DNA of 64,000 bases from NCBI RefSeq assembly GCF_030531065.1, contig NZ_JAUNOQ010000003.1, positions 62,001 to 126,000 of the forward strand, read 5' to 3'. The notes under the pieces were generated by a model, which saw only the letters and a list, made by a program, of their open reading frames with translations, made no database searches and was not told where the DNA came from. Positions within the stretch are counted from its first letter, which is position 1. Each line of letters begins with the position of its first letter. The position numbers were made by a program, and so were the translations under genes. Source of the DNA: Phascolarctobacterium sp. GTDB taxonomy: Bacteria > Bacillota > Negativicutes > Acidaminococcales > Acidaminococcaceae. Shown here piece after piece: positions 31,914 to 44,938 of this stretch.

Positions 31914-32570
31914 TTACTTAAAGCCTTCCTTACTAGCAGCAGCCGTCGTCGCTATTTGCCAAATTTGCAAAAAAGTCTGCGTTAAGGAGCTGTAATTTTT
32001 CATATCAGCCAGCGCCGCCCGCAATGAAATGTATTTGACGCCTTGCTTGCGCAAAAAAGCATTTTCGTCGGGAACAATATAAATTATTTCAGCTTCATCA
32101 CGAAACTTTTCCTGAGCAGCTTCCACACGCTGTGCCTGCTGAGCGTAGCGTTTTTTATTGCCTTTGACAATTTCCATATAATCCCCATACGTCTCGGAAA
32201 ATTCACCGGCTTCGGCCAGACTCCGGTATTTTTCAAGTTGTTCTCCTTTCACAGACCCTTTGTCTGTTTTCAATTCCACTAAATACATTTTATCGGCGCA
32301 GCTCAGCAAATAATCAATACAAAAAGAGCGCTTATTATCTTTGTCTATATCAACACGATGGCTAAGTATAGGATATTCCTTAACAACAAATTTAAAATCT
32401 TCGCAGTTCTCTTTGCCCAAAGCTTTACTTACAAGTTCCACGACTATTTCCGGCAATAATAACGTATCGAAGACTACTTCTGCTTTAAATCTAGGCGTTC
32501 CATAATCAATCTTTAATTGCTCCAGAAACCTTTCCCAATATTGTTTATTTGCCAATACATTTTCATACAT
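31914..32570 (-). CDS. PD-(D/E)XK nuclease-like protein
   Basis: A 218-residue protein with the core of a PD-(D/E)XK nuclease fold. A first acidic element is in VDIDKDNKRSFCIDYLL and the E-x-K element in MYLVELKTDKGS, followed by a Gln-containing helix (KGEQLEKYRSLAEAG). The C-terminal part has IIYIVPDENAFLRKQGVKYISL. Such domains occur in restriction, defence and repair enzymes, and also in non-catalytic proteins. Its position before a lipoprotein gene and behind a promoter like that of the peptide operon is unexpected for a housekeeping nuclease. GGAGG lies eight bases before the ATG. Confidence 0.65.
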   Translation of the reverse strand: MYENVLANKQYWERFLEQLKIDYGTPRFKAEVVFDTLLLPEIVVELVSKALGKENCEDFKFVVKEYPILSHRVDIDKDNKRSFCIDYLLSCADKMYLVELKTDKGSVKGEQLEKYRSLAEAGEFSETYGDYMEIVKGNKKRYAQQAQRVEAAQEKFRDEAEIIYIVPDENAFLRKQGVKYISLRAALADMKNYSSLTQTFLQIWQIATTAAASKEGFK

Positions 32571-32652
32571 TTAATCCACCTCCGCAAACACTATATGATT
32601 ATCGTCAAGATTCAGCAAATTATCGCTAAATTTTTATCTTCTTTCAAAAAGA

Positions 32653-32680
32653 ATTATATCACCTCGTCCCCCCCAATCAA
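32653..32680 (-). promoter_or_regulatory. Second poly-G promoter (before the nuclease-like gene)
   Basis: Minus strand: TTGATT (32675-32680), 16-bp spacer starting with seven G, then TATAAT (32653-32658). The spacer shares GGGGGGGAC-A/G-AG and the following TG with the peptide-operon promoter, beyond what a chance G run would give. Confidence 0.65.
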
Positions 32681-32683
32681 GCT

Positions 32684-32706
32684 AAAATCCGCATTGAGCG
32701 GATTTT
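32684..32706. repeat. Perfect 9-bp inverted repeat
   Basis: AAAATCCGC and GCGGATTTT with a 5-base loop, followed on the plus strand by ATTTG. It lies just upstream of the poly-G promoter and may be a small terminator or an operator. Confidence 0.5.
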
Positions 32707-32837
32707 ATTTGAGCGCTGACGCGCTTACGATAAACTAGCGTCTTAAAGCAAATTACTAGTCATTACAAATCCAGTTTTGCCAAAAATTTTTAGAATAAAT
32801 CTTTTAAGTAAATTTTTTGCCGCAATTTTTAGGCTAA

Positions 32838-32930
32838 GAAAAAAAGCTGCCTGCGTCAAAAACGCAAAGCAGCTCCAAAACATCAAACGCCCCGGCGCTG
32901 TCTGCACAGTGCGCTGGGGCGTTATTTTTA
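32838..32930 (-). terminator. Two successive hairpins after the 129-residue gene
   Basis: On the minus strand the first hairpin pairs ACGCCCCAGCGC with GCGCCGGGGCGT (32887-32922). The second (32845-32874) has AGCTGC/GCAGCT outside and GCGT/ACGC inside and is followed by TTTTTTTCTT. The second is a strong intrinsic terminator; the first also has a T-rich tract on its plus-strand side. The rest of 32571-32979 is A+T rich and shows no gene. Confidence 0.8.
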
Positions 32931-32979
32931 TAAAATTTTTCTTCAGACAACGCTGCGTTACGGGAAAAGCAAACCCCTT

Positions 32980-33369
32980 TTACTTATACCTGTTCAGTTC
33001 CACCAGCAGCTCGCCGTAAACGCCCTGCTTATCAGCCAGCATCAGGTTCAAGGCCCACATCCTCTGACCGATATCGTCCTGAGTACGCGCGGCCTGCAAG
33101 GGCCGCCGTCCTGCCTTAAAGAGCAAAATCCCCTCGCCCTCCAGCAGCAAATACATATCGTCGCGGCAATAAGCCTCCAGGCCCGCGTCGGCAAACAGCA
33201 CCGTCAGCATCAGCATATCGTCCATGCGCCAGCATTCCAAACGGTAAGCGCGGCCGTCGCTGAGTTTGCCGGTTTTATAGCCCACGTCCATAACGCCGTC
33301 TTCGTCAGGCTCATAGGGCGAAGGCACATAATCCACCCGGCAGGGAGCAGGAAAATTTTTAATCAGCAT
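32980..33369 (-). CDS. Conserved small protein of unknown function
   Basis: A 129-residue cytosolic protein. Sequence features are a PSPYEPDEDGVMDVGYKTGKL segment, a hydrophobic MDDMLMLTVLFAD strand and a short C-terminal helix (WALNLMLADKQGVYGELL). No family recognised. The ATG at 33369 has AAAGGAG eight bases upstream; the ATG at 33390 would place that site inside the gene. It follows the NUDIX gene by about 55 bp, so the two are probably one transcript ended by the double hairpin downstream. Confidence 0.7.
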   Translation of the reverse strand: MLIKNFPAPCRVDYVPSPYEPDEDGVMDVGYKTGKLSDGRAYRLECWRMDDMLMLTVLFADAGLEAYCRDDMYLLLEGEGILLFKAGRRPLQAARTQDDIGQRMWALNLMLADKQGVYGELLVELNRYK

Positions 33370-33423
33370 AGCAAATACTCCTTTTAACATTGCGCAAGGC
33401 GCGTTTACATTATTTTTTAACCG

Positions 33424-33948
33424 TTAAATATTGCAGCGAGCGCCTTCAGGCTGTTTTTGCGCCTTTAAATATTGCGCCAGCATGGTATGGGTAATGTTGC
33501 CGACAGGATAAACCTTCTCCAAGGCCTGCGCCGCCGGCAGCCACACGGCTTCGTCCACCTCGCCGGACAGCGTGAAGTCTGTTTTTTCAGCCTTGGCCAT
33601 AAAGCCCAGCAGCAGCATTTGCTGGTCTTCCACCCAGTGGCTGCAAATAAAATGCAGGCTGCGCGCCGTAACGCCAATTTCCTCCCGCACCTCGCGCACG
33701 GCGCAGGCTTCGGCCGTTTCGCCGGGCTGCACATAGCCGGAAACAAAATTATAATAGTCGCTGGACAGATATTTTTGCTTGAGCAAAGCGACTTCGTCCA
33801 ATTCGTCGACCACCATGGTAATCGCCACCACGGGAAAAATTTCAAAATAAGGCTTATGGCAATGACTGCACCAAGGCGTCGTCCCGTCGTCGCCGAAGGG
33901 ACGGCTGTCCAGCCGCCTGCCGCATTGAGGACAATAAAAAAACTGCAT
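33424..33948 (-). CDS. NUDIX hydrolase with zinc ribbon (NudC-like)
   Basis: A 174-residue hydrolase. The N-terminal zinc ribbon has CPQCG and CSHC, and the Nudix box reads G-x5-E-x7-REVREEIG in full (GYVQPGETAEACAVREVREEIG). The zinc ribbon just before the Nudix fold is the layout of NADH pyrophosphatase NudC, but this protein lacks the N-terminal domain of NudC. NAD(H), NAD-capped RNA or another dinucleotide are possible substrates. GAGGAG precedes the ATG. Confidence 0.85.
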   Translation of the reverse strand: MQFFYCPQCGRRLDSRPFGDDGTTPWCSHCHKPYFEIFPVVAITMVVDELDEVALLKQKYLSSDYYNFVSGYVQPGETAEACAVREVREEIGVTARSLHFICSHWVEDQQMLLLGFMAKAEKTDFTLSGEVDEAVWLPAAQALEKVYPVGNITHTMLAQYLKAQKQPEGARCNI

Positions 33949-33980
33949 AAGCGTCTCCTCAAAATTACTTGTTTACAGCA

Positions 33981-34016
33981 AAGCGCCCCGGAGCTTTGCA
34001 GACTCCTGAGGCGCTT
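33981..34016 (-). terminator. Hairpin after rpoC
   Basis: AAGCGCCTCAGGAG pairs with CTCCGGGGCGCTT (small mismatches) directly after the rpoC stop. There is no U tract, so it may stabilise the rpoBC mRNA end or terminate weakly. Confidence 0.5.
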
Positions 34017-34025
34017 GCCAATAAA

Positions 34026-38048
<4,023 letters not shown>

Positions 38049-38068
38049 GAATCGTTCGCTCCCTTCTC

Positions 38069-41000
38069 TTAATTATTGTCGTAAGCATCCAGGTCGATGT
38101 CCGGAGTTTCTCTGATGGACATGCCGTCCGGATAATTACCTACGTCGGCAATAATATCTGAAATATCGTCGGTGGAGTCATTGTCAGCATAATCGTCAGG
38201 CTGTTCGCCTGCATTTTCTTCATAATGGCTTTCCATATTGCCTATTTCGCGGACGTTGGTTTCTTCGTCGCTTTCATGCACGTTGACCTCGTCGTCCTCA
38301 TCGTCGCGCAGGGAAATTTCTTCCTCGTCCTCGTTGAGTACTTTAATATCCAAACCGATGGACTGCAATTCCTTAACCAATACCTTGAAGGATTCAGGAA
38401 TGCCGGGATCGGGCACGTTTTCGCCCTTCACGATGGCTTCGTAGGTCTTAACGCGGCCAACCACGTCGTCGGACTTCACGGTCAGAATTTCCTGCAAAGT
38501 GTACGCGGCGCCGTAAGCCTCCAGCGCCCAAACCTCCATCTCGCCGAATCTCTGGCCGCCGAACTGCGCCTTGCCGCCCAAAGGCTGCTGCGTAACAAGG
38601 GAGTACGGTCCGGTGCTGCGGGCGTGAATCTTATCGTCAACCAAATGGTGCAGCTTCAGATAATAGGTGAGGCCGACGGTTACCGGGTTGTCGAAGGGTT
38701 CGCCGGTACGGCCGTCATACAATACGGTCTTAGCCGTCTTATCGATACCTGCCAGCTCCAAAGCGTCGGCAATATCCTGCTCGTGCGCACCGTCGAAGAC
38801 AGGCACGGAAATCTGTACGGCCTTAATGCTCTTGTCGCCGAATTTATCTATCTCTACAGTCTTAGGCATGCCGTATTTTTCTACGTCGTAGCCGTATTTA
38901 GTCAAGCGCTCAACCAGACCTTGGGCGTCGTTTTCAATCTGCATGCCCAGAGCGCGGGCAGCCCAGCCCAAATGGTTTTCCAAAACCTGGCCGATATTCA
39001 TACGGGAAGGTACGCCCAAAGGATTCAGTACGATATGCACCGGCTCGCCGCTGGGCAGGAAGGGCATATCCTCGCGGGCCATAATGCGGGAAACGACGCC
39101 CTTGTTGCCGTGACGGCCAGCCATCTTATCGCCTTCGGAAATTTTGCGTTTTTGCGCGATATGTACGCGTACCTGCTCGTTTACTCCCGGCGGCAGGTCG
39201 TCGCCGTTTTCGCGGCTGAACACCTTAACGCTGACAATCTTACCGGCTTCGCCGTGGGGTACGCGCAGGGAACTGTCGCGTACTTCGCGGGCTTTTTCGC
39301 CGAAGATGGCGCGCAGCAGGCGTTCCTCTGCGGTCAGCTCGGTTTCGCCCTTAGGAGTAACCTTGCCTACCAGAATATCGCCGGGGCGCACCTCCGCGCC
39401 GATGCGGATAATGCCGCGCTCGTCCAGATCCTTCAACGCTTCCTCGCCTACGTTGGGCAGCTCGCGGGTAATTTCCTCTTTGCCCAGTTTGGTATCGCGG
39501 GCGTCGCAGTCGTATTCTTCAATATGAATAGAAGTAAAGATATCAGCCTTGACCAAATCCTCGTTCAGCAGAACGGCGTCCTCGTAGTTATAGCCTTCCC
39601 AAGGCATATAAGCGACGATAACATTGTGGCCCAAAGCCAGCTCGCCGTGGTCGGTTGCCGGGCCGTCGGCCAGAACCTGCTTTTCCACTACCTTATCGCC
39701 TTTGAAAACGATAGGACGCTGGTTTACGCAAGTGCCCTGGTTGGAGCGTTTGAATTTCAGCAGCGGGTAAATATCCACTTCGCCGTTTTCCGCACGCACG
39801 CGAATTTCGTTGCCGACAACGCGGATTACTTCGCCAGCGCGTTTAGCCAGTACGCAAACGCCGGAGTCGACGGCCACCTTGTATTCCATACCGGTACCGA
39901 TGATCGGGGCCTGAGTACACAACAGGGGAACTGCCTGACGCTGCATATTCGCGCCCATCAAAGCGCGGTTCGCGTCGTCGTTTTCCAGGAAGGGAATCAG
40001 CGCCGTTGCAATGGACACTACCTGCTTAGGAGAAACGTCCATTAAATCGCAGCGCTCCGGAGCGATGGAAAGTACGTCGTCCTTGGCGCGGGCAGTAACG
40101 CGCTCGCCCAGGAAATAGCCTTCGTCGTCCAAGGGTTCGTTGGCCTGGGCAACGATGTACTTATCCTCTTCGTCGGCAGTCATATATTTAACTTCGTTGG
40201 TTACGCGTTTATGTTCCTTATCTACAATGCGGTAAGGAGTTTCCATAAAGCCGTATTTATTGATAACGGCGAAGGTGGACAAGGAGCCGATCAAGCCGAT
40301 GTTCGGACCTTCAGGCGTTTCAATGGGGCACATACGGCCATAGTGGGAGTTATGTACGTCGCGGACTTCGTAGCCTGCGCGTTCACGGGACAAGCCGCCG
40401 GGGCCCAGTGCGGACAGACGGCGTTTATGCGTCAGCTCGGCCAGCGGATTGTTCTGGTCCATAAATTGGGACAGCTGGCTGCTGCCGAAGAATTCCTTAA
40501 TTGCGGCCACAACTGGACGGATATTGATTAAAGCCTGCGGCGTGATAACTTCGGTATCCTGAATGGACATACGCTCGCGCACTACGCGCTCCATGCGCGC
40601 CAAGCCGATGCGGAACTGGTTTTGCAGCAGCTCGCCTACGCAGCGCACACGGCGGTTGCCCAAATGGTCGATATCGTCGCCGGTGCCGTAACCGTCCATC
40701 AGGTTCAGCAGATAATTAAAGGAAGCTAAAACGTCTTCTACCGTAATAATATGCTTCTTTTCATCGATACCGGTAGTAAAGAGCATCCGCATGGGCTGCT
40801 CGTGGTGCATAACCTTCAAACGACGCAGGCCTTCTTCGGCGTAAACGCCGCTGGCTTCTACCTTATCCAGATTTTCCTCCGTCATTTTAGTGCCTTCCGG
40901 CAGAATAATTTCGCCGGTTTCCTGATCCACCAAAGGCTCTGCCAGCACCGTGCCTTCCAAACGATGGCGCCAGCCCAGCTTTTTGTTCAGCTTGTAACGG

Positions 41001-41806
41001 CCGACGCTGGCTAAATCATAGCGTTTATTATCAAAGAAAGTAGCTTCGATGAGGGAAACGGCGTTTTCCAGAATTGTAGGCTCGCCGGGACGCAGCTTTT
41101 TATAAACCTCCAGCATAGCCTCGTCCCTGTTTTTAGTGGTATCCTTTTCCAGGGTAGTAATCAAAGCAGGGTGCTGACCAAAGCAGGAGATAATCTCGTC
41201 GTTGGAGGACAAACCCAAAGCGCGCAGCAGCACCGTAGCGGGCAGCTTACGGGTGCGGTCTACGCGGGCATAGATAACGTCGTTGACGTCGGTTTCATAT
41301 TCAATCCAGGCGCCGCGGTTAGGAATCACAGTTGTGCCGTACAGCTTTTTGCCGCTGGGGTCGATGGTAGCGCTGTAGTACACGCCGGGAGAACGCACCA
41401 GCTGGCTGACGATAACGCGCTCCGCACCATTGATAACAAAGGTACCGGTTTCGGTCATCAGCGGAAAATCGCCCATAAATACGGAGGATTCCTTAATTTC
41501 GCCGGTATCCTTATATACCAGGCGCACTTTTACGTTCATCGGAGCGGAATAAGACTCGTCCCTTTCCTTACACTCCTCAACGCCGTATTTAGGCTCGCCC
41601 AGGCTGAAGCTTTCAAAATACAGCTCCAGATTACCGGAAAAGTCTTTTATCGGAGAAATATCATGCAGAATATCTACAAGACCTTCCTTGATGAACCACT
41701 CATAGGATTTCCTTTGAATGTCGATCAAATGAGGCATGGGCAATATTTCTTTAATTCTGGCATAACTATACCGAGTTCTGTCACCTACTTGAACCGGTTT
41801 AAACAT
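38069..41806 (-). CDS. rpoB: RNA polymerase subunit beta
   Basis: A 1245-residue subunit of RNA polymerase. The start at 41806 ([15 protein letters not shown]) has GAGGA seven to eight bases upstream; an open frame reaching 41890 runs back through the leader terminator and is not the real start. The rifampicin region [29 protein letters not shown] has the sensitive-type residues at the usual Asp, His and Ser positions. The last 100 residues are unusually acidic ([17 protein letters not shown]). The genes rplJ and rplL, which often precede rpoB, are not here. Confidence 0.98.
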   Translation of the reverse strand: MFKPVQVGDRTRYSYARIKEILPMPHLIDIQRKSYEWFIKEGLVDILHDISPIKDFSGNLELYFESFSLGEPKYGVEECKERDESYSAPMNVKVRLVYKDTGEIKESSVFMGDFPLMTETGTFVINGAERVIVSQLVRSPGVYYSATIDPSGKKLYGTTVIPNRGAWIEYETDVNDVIYARVDRTRKLPATVLLRALGLSSNDEIISCFGQHPALITTLEKDTTKNRDEAMLEVYKKLRPGEPTILENAVSLIEATFFDNKRYDLASVGRYKLNKKLGWRHRLEGTVLAEPLVDQETGEIILPEGTKMTEENLDKVEASGVYAEEGLRRLKVMHHEQPMRMLFTTGIDEKKHIITVEDVLASFNYLLNLMDGYGTGDDIDHLGNRRVRCVGELLQNQFRIGLARMERVVRERMSIQDTEVITPQALINIRPVVAAIKEFFGSSQLSQFMDQNNPLAELTHKRRLSALGPGGLSRERAGYEVRDVHNSHYGRMCPIETPEGPNIGLIGSLSTFAVINKYGFMETPYRIVDKEHKRVTNEVKYMTADEEDKYIVAQANEPLDDEGYFLGERVTARAKDDVLSIAPERCDLMDVSPKQVVSIATALIPFLENDDANRALMGANMQRQAVPLLCTQAPIIGTGMEYKVAVDSGVCVLAKRAGEVIRVVGNEIRVRAENGEVDIYPLLKFKRSNQGTCVNQRPIVFKGDKVVEKQVLADGPATDHGELALGHNVIVAYMPWEGYNYEDAVLLNEDLVKADIFTSIHIEEYDCDARDTKLGKEEITRELPNVGEEALKDLDERGIIRIGAEVRPGDILVGKVTPKGETELTAEERLLRAIFGEKAREVRDSSLRVPHGEAGKIVSVKVFSRENGDDLPPGVNEQVRVHIAQKRKISEGDKMAGRHGNKGVVSRIMAREDMPFLPSGEPVHIVLNPLGVPSRMNIGQVLENHLGWAARALGMQIENDAQGLVERLTKYGYDVEKYGMPKTVEIDKFGDKSIKAVQISVPVFDGAHEQDIADALELAGIDKTAKTVLYDGRTGEPFDNPVTVGLTYYLKLHHLVDDKIHARSTGPYSLVTQQPLGGKAQFGGQRFGEMEVWALEAYGAAYTLQEILTVKSDDVVGRVKTYEAIVKGENVPDPGIPESFKVLVKELQSIGLDIKVLNEDEEEISLRDDEDDEVNVHESDEETNVREIGNMESHYEENAGEQPDDYADNDSTDDISDIIADVGNYPDGMSIRETPDIDLDAYDNN

Positions 41807-41865
41807 GTAATTCCTCACCCCTTCGTTTATTCTTGAACACATTAAAAGCAGCGCATCCAATCGTG

Positions 41866-41901
41866 ACAAAAAAAACAAGGTTCTTACCACAAGGACCTTG
41901 T
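41866..41901 (-). terminator. Terminator-like attenuator in the rpoBC leader
   Basis: On the minus strand ACAAGGT pairs with ACCTTGT (41875-41901) with an inner CTT/AAG, and eight U follow. It lies about 60 bp before the rpoB start and 120 bp after the promoter, so transcription must read through it. Confidence 0.75.
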
Positions 41902-42021
41902 CTGTTGTCTGCGATGATGTGCCTCATCCTTCATTATAAGCAAGATACGCCGTTCAACCACTGACCCGGCAATATTTGTTGTCAATTACACCTGCACTTA
42001 CTGATAGTGATGTAGTATGAT

Positions 42022-42050
42022 ATGTTATCACATTACGGGCAGTATGTCAA
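42022..42050 (-). promoter_or_regulatory. rpoBC promoter
   Basis: Minus strand TTGACA (42045-42050), 17-bp spacer, TAACAT (42022-42027), giving a leader of about 210 bases. Confidence 0.65.
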
Positions 42051-42082
42051 GAAAAAATTTTAAGCAAAGTCACTATTCGCAA

Positions 42083-43069
42083 TCACCGCTCCGCTTGTAC
42101 CTCGAAGGCTTTGCCGTCCGTCGTCACCGTCAAATTGCCGCGCTCAAACGTGGTCATGACGCGCGCTCCCAAATGCTGCAAGCTGCCCACGACGTTTTTA
42201 TTGGGGTGGTTATAAATTTTGAAAGCGCCGCAGCTTATCAGCGCGTACTGCGGCTTTACGCGGCTGATAAATTTATAAATGGACGACGTTTTGCTGCCGT
42301 GATGCCCCACCTTGAGCACGTCGCTTTTTAAATTATCGCCGTAACGCTTTTGCAATGCGTCCTCCACAGGCGCTTCGGCGTCGCCCGTAAACAGCATAGT
42401 AAACTCGCCGTAATGCAGTTTCATCACGATGCTGGTATTATTCAGGTTTTTCAAATCCTTGGCGGCAATAAAATCTCCCGGCGACAGCACCTCCAGATAA
42501 TAGCCCTTGCCGAAATCCACCTTATCCCCCGCCTTGAGCACACGGTTATGATAATGCCCGGCCCGCAGCTCCCGGTTCAGCCACACGGAGGTCTGATTTT
42601 TCGTATTGGGCATAGCGTTGTCATAAATATTGCTGACATTATATTTGCCTGCCAGCCATTTGATATTCCCCATATGGTCGCCGTGGTGATGGGTAACGAT
42701 GACGGTGTTGATTTTGTCGCGTCCTGCCTGCACGCCAGCCTTGGCCAAAGCCTGCTCCAAAGCCGGACGCCCGCCCTTGCCCGTTTCGTCCTTGCGGCTG
42801 TCGCCCACGTCGATCAGCACGTTGCGCTTGCCGTCCTGCAATAAAATAGCGTCGCCCTGCCCCACGTCCAGCACGGTAACGCGCAGCTTGCCGTCGGGAA
42901 CTTCCTTATCCGGCTCCGCAGCCTGGCCCACAAGCTGCTCCCAACGCGGCAGGCCCTGCTGCACCGTGGTACGCGCCTCCTGCCGGTACGGCTCGTAAAC
43001 TAAATTGTAAGCGAACATGGCGATGATAAAAGCCGCCACAATCTGCATAATCAATTTTATTTTCCGCAT
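42083..43069 (-). CDS. ComEC/Rec2-like MBL-fold hydrolase, membrane anchored
   Basis: A 328-residue protein with one N-terminal membrane helix (MRKIKLIMQIVAAFIIAMFAYN) and a metallo-beta-lactamase domain like the C-terminal part of ComEC. Motifs are LDVGQGDAILLQ, VTHHHGDHMGNIKW (H-x-H-x-D-H), FTGDAEAPVED and VGHHGSKTSS. The membrane channel part of ComEC is absent, so this is the stand-alone extracytoplasmic form. Possible roles are nucleic-acid degradation outside the cytoplasm or hydrolysis of another phosphodiester. GGAG lies eight bases before the ATG. Confidence 0.9.
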   Translation of the reverse strand: MRKIKLIMQIVAAFIIAMFAYNLVYEPYRQEARTTVQQGLPRWEQLVGQAAEPDKEVPDGKLRVTVLDVGQGDAILLQDGKRNVLIDVGDSRKDETGKGGRPALEQALAKAGVQAGRDKINTVIVTHHHGDHMGNIKWLAGKYNVSNIYDNAMPNTKNQTSVWLNRELRAGHYHNRVLKAGDKVDFGKGYYLEVLSPGDFIAAKDLKNLNNTSIVMKLHYGEFTMLFTGDAEAPVEDALQKRYGDNLKSDVLKVGHHGSKTSSIYKFISRVKPQYALISCGAFKIYNHPNKNVVGSLQHLGARVMTTFERGNLTVTTDGKAFEVQAER

Positions 43070-43216
43070 AAGCTCACGCTCCTGAAAATTTTATTTTAAT
43101 TTGCGGCTTGCTTTCGCCAGACTCGCCTGAAATTAAATTTTTGGCAGGCAAAATGATTCTGACCATCAAAAATCCATAAAAAAATTTTGCCGCTGCTCCG
43201 CATCGCTGTGTACAAC

Positions 43217-43222
43217 ATTATA
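43217..43222 (-). promoter_or_regulatory. Extended -10 promoter of the MBL-fold gene
   Basis: Minus strand TGGTATAATG; the TGn before TATAAT gives an extended -10 box. No good -35 is seen. Confidence 0.45.
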
Positions 43223-43230
43223 CCATAACA

Positions 43231-43270
43231 AACGAAAAACGTACACAGGTACGCATACCCATGTACGTTT
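43231..43270 (-). terminator. Terminator of the cyclase-family gene
   Basis: Minus strand: AACGTACA pairs perfectly with TGTACGTT (43238-43269), with a further GGGT/ACC inside, followed by TTTCGTTTG. Confidence 0.7.
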
Positions 43271-43296
43271 TCAGAAATAACAACGCCGGCGCTATT

Positions 43297-44064
43297 TTAT
43301 TTTTTCGGCGTGATGGCAAAGACGCGAGCGGGCAGGCCGGTAGCGCCTTCGATGCGCGGCCAGGCGGCAAGCAGCAGCGCTCCCGCCGGAGCCACCTTAT
43401 CCAGATTATTCAGCACCTAGATTTGAATTTTGCCCTTGCTCAGCACATAACGCTCGCAGGCCAAATCTCCGGCGGCGGCAGCAGCGGCGCTGGCGTCCGT
43501 ATCTAAGGTTTCGTGTCCGTTGGCGGCCGCATTGCGTTCTTCATAAATATATTGCAAAGCCTCCAGCGACCAGCCGGGGAAGTTCTCGCTGCCATCGGCG
43601 GCAATGCCGCTCAGCTTGTCCATATCGGGCCAGTTCTTGCTCCAATCGGTGCGCAAAGCCACAAAAGCGCCGTCGGGAATCGGGCCGTACTGCGCTTCGT
43701 AAGCTTTAATGTCCTCCACGGTCACAGCGCAATGCACGTCCTCGGCAACCTTGGCAGTAACGTCGATTATACACAAGGGAAAGAGCAGCTGGCCTGCGCC
43801 AAATTTTTCGGATAAAGCCGCGCCCTTGGCGAAGTGACCCGGAAAATCGATGTGCGTGCCGAACTGCCCGGGGAATTTAAAAGTTTGAATCAAACATTCC
43901 AGCATGGGATTGCCCCAATCAAAACAGGTCTTAGCCAGCTCTACGCTGCCGGCAGGAATCCCCGCCCAAAAGGGACTGTCGTTATTCAAGGAATGGGACA
44001 GCTCCACCCATTCGTAAGCGTCCGATTGCAATTCCTGCAAAATATTCCATAATTTAAAAATCAT
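43297..44064 (-). pseudogene. Cyclase-family (kynurenine formamidase-like) gene with in-frame TAG
   Basis: The frame opens at 44064 (MIFKLWNILQ; GAGGAGG upstream) and encodes a cyclase/amidohydrolase of the kynurenine-formamidase group: ELSHSLNNDSPFW, the metal-binding GTHIDFPGHF, ALRTDWSKNW and the second-metal NGHETLDTDAS. At 43417-43419 a TAG interrupts it after SKGKIQI. The same frame continues for 39 codons with clear family sequence (VLNNLDKVAPAGALLLAAWP, then RVFAITPKK) to a TAA at 43297. A single G-to-T change from GAG would explain it. The shortened product (215 residues) lacks the last strands. Real mutation, read-through or base error cannot be told apart here. Confidence 0.8.
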
Positions 44065-44147
44065 TTTCAACGCCTCCTCACAAAATCATCAAACCAATAG
44101 CCTAGTAAATCGGTGGGCTAATTGTATCATCAAACAGCTTCTTTGTA

Positions 44148-44189
44148 AACAAAAAACGTCTTAAACCCCGTAATGAGATTTAAGACGTT
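44148..44189 (-). terminator. Terminator of the fatty-acid/rnc operon
   Basis: Minus strand AACGTCTTAAA and TTTAAGACGTT form a perfect 11-bp stem (44155-44189) followed by TTTTGTTT, 13 bp after the rnc stop. Confidence 0.92.
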
Positions 44190-44201
44190 AAGTTTGTAAC
44201 A

Positions 44202-44921
44202 TTATTTAGGTGTCTGTACGTGCAGCTGCGCCAAAGCTTGCTGCGCGGCATGCTGCTCGGAATCCTTTTTAGTGCGACCCTTGCCCTCGCCGATTACGCG
44301 GCCCTGAACCATTACCTCAGAGGTAAAAACCTTATTATGCTCCGGTCCGGTGCTGCTCATCAGCTGGTAGCTGATATCCACATCGCCGTCGCGCTGCAAA
44401 AATTCCTGCAAGCGCGTTTTATAATCGTTATAAATACCGTGACGGCAAATATAATCGATCTCCTGCCGCATCATCGCCAACAGGTAGCTCTGCACTTTTT
44501 CAAAACCTAGGTCCAAATAAATAGCGCCCAGCACCGATTCAAAAGCGTCTGCTAAAATGGAGGGACGCTCGCGCCCGCCGCTCAGCTCCTCGCCCTTGCC
44601 AAGACGAAGGTAAGCTCCTAAATTGATTTTTTTGGCGTATTCAAACAGAGAGGTTTCGCATACCAGATGAGCGCGCAGCTTCGTAAGCTGGCCTTCGGCT
44701 AAATCCGGAAAATTTTGGTACATATAGGTGCTGACAATTACGCTCAGCACCGAATCGCCCAAAAATTCAATGCGCTCGTTATGCTGCGGTTTGGGAGTCT
44801 GCTTGGCCTCATGGGCATAGGATGTATGGGTCAGAGCCATATCCAGCAGCTCCAGGTCATGCATATGGATACCCAGGCTGTCACAGAAGCCTTGCAGCTG
44901 CTGTTTACGTTTATCCTGCAT
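44202..44921 (-). CDS. rnc: Ribonuclease III
   Basis: A 239-residue double-stranded RNA endonuclease acting in rRNA and mRNA processing. The signature NERIEFLGDSVLSVIVS and the catalytic acidic residues in ILADAFESVLGAIYLDLG are present, followed by a C-terminal double-stranded RNA-binding domain (DYKTRLQEFLQRDGDVDISYQ... KKDSEQHAAQQALAQL). The ATG at 44921 is preferred over the TTG nine bases earlier. It is the last gene of the fatty-acid operon, 17 bp after fabF, a pairing common in Firmicutes. Confidence 0.96.
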   Translation of the reverse strand: MQDKRKQQLQGFCDSLGIHMHDLELLDMALTHTSYAHEAKQTPKPQHNERIEFLGDSVLSVIVSTYMYQNFPDLAEGQLTKLRAHLVCETSLFEYAKKINLGAYLRLGKGEELSGGRERPSILADAFESVLGAIYLDLGFEKVQSYLLAMMRQEIDYICRHGIYNDYKTRLQEFLQRDGDVDISYQLMSSTGPEHNKVFTSEVMVQGRVIGEGKGRTKKDSEQHAAQQALAQLHVQTPK

Positions 44922-44938
44922 TACTATCAACCTGCTTT

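Noticed and set aside
38225-40045. A 606-codon open frame on the plus strand opposite rpoB (and a 514-codon one at 33969-35513 opposite rpoC)
   Set aside because: They are mirror frames of the RNA polymerase genes, with no ribosome sites and low-complexity, family-free products.
43417-43419. The in-frame TAG as a pyrrolysine codon
   Set aside because: The position does not correspond to a known pyrrolysine site, no pylT/pylS is seen, and GAG-to-TAG mutation is simpler.
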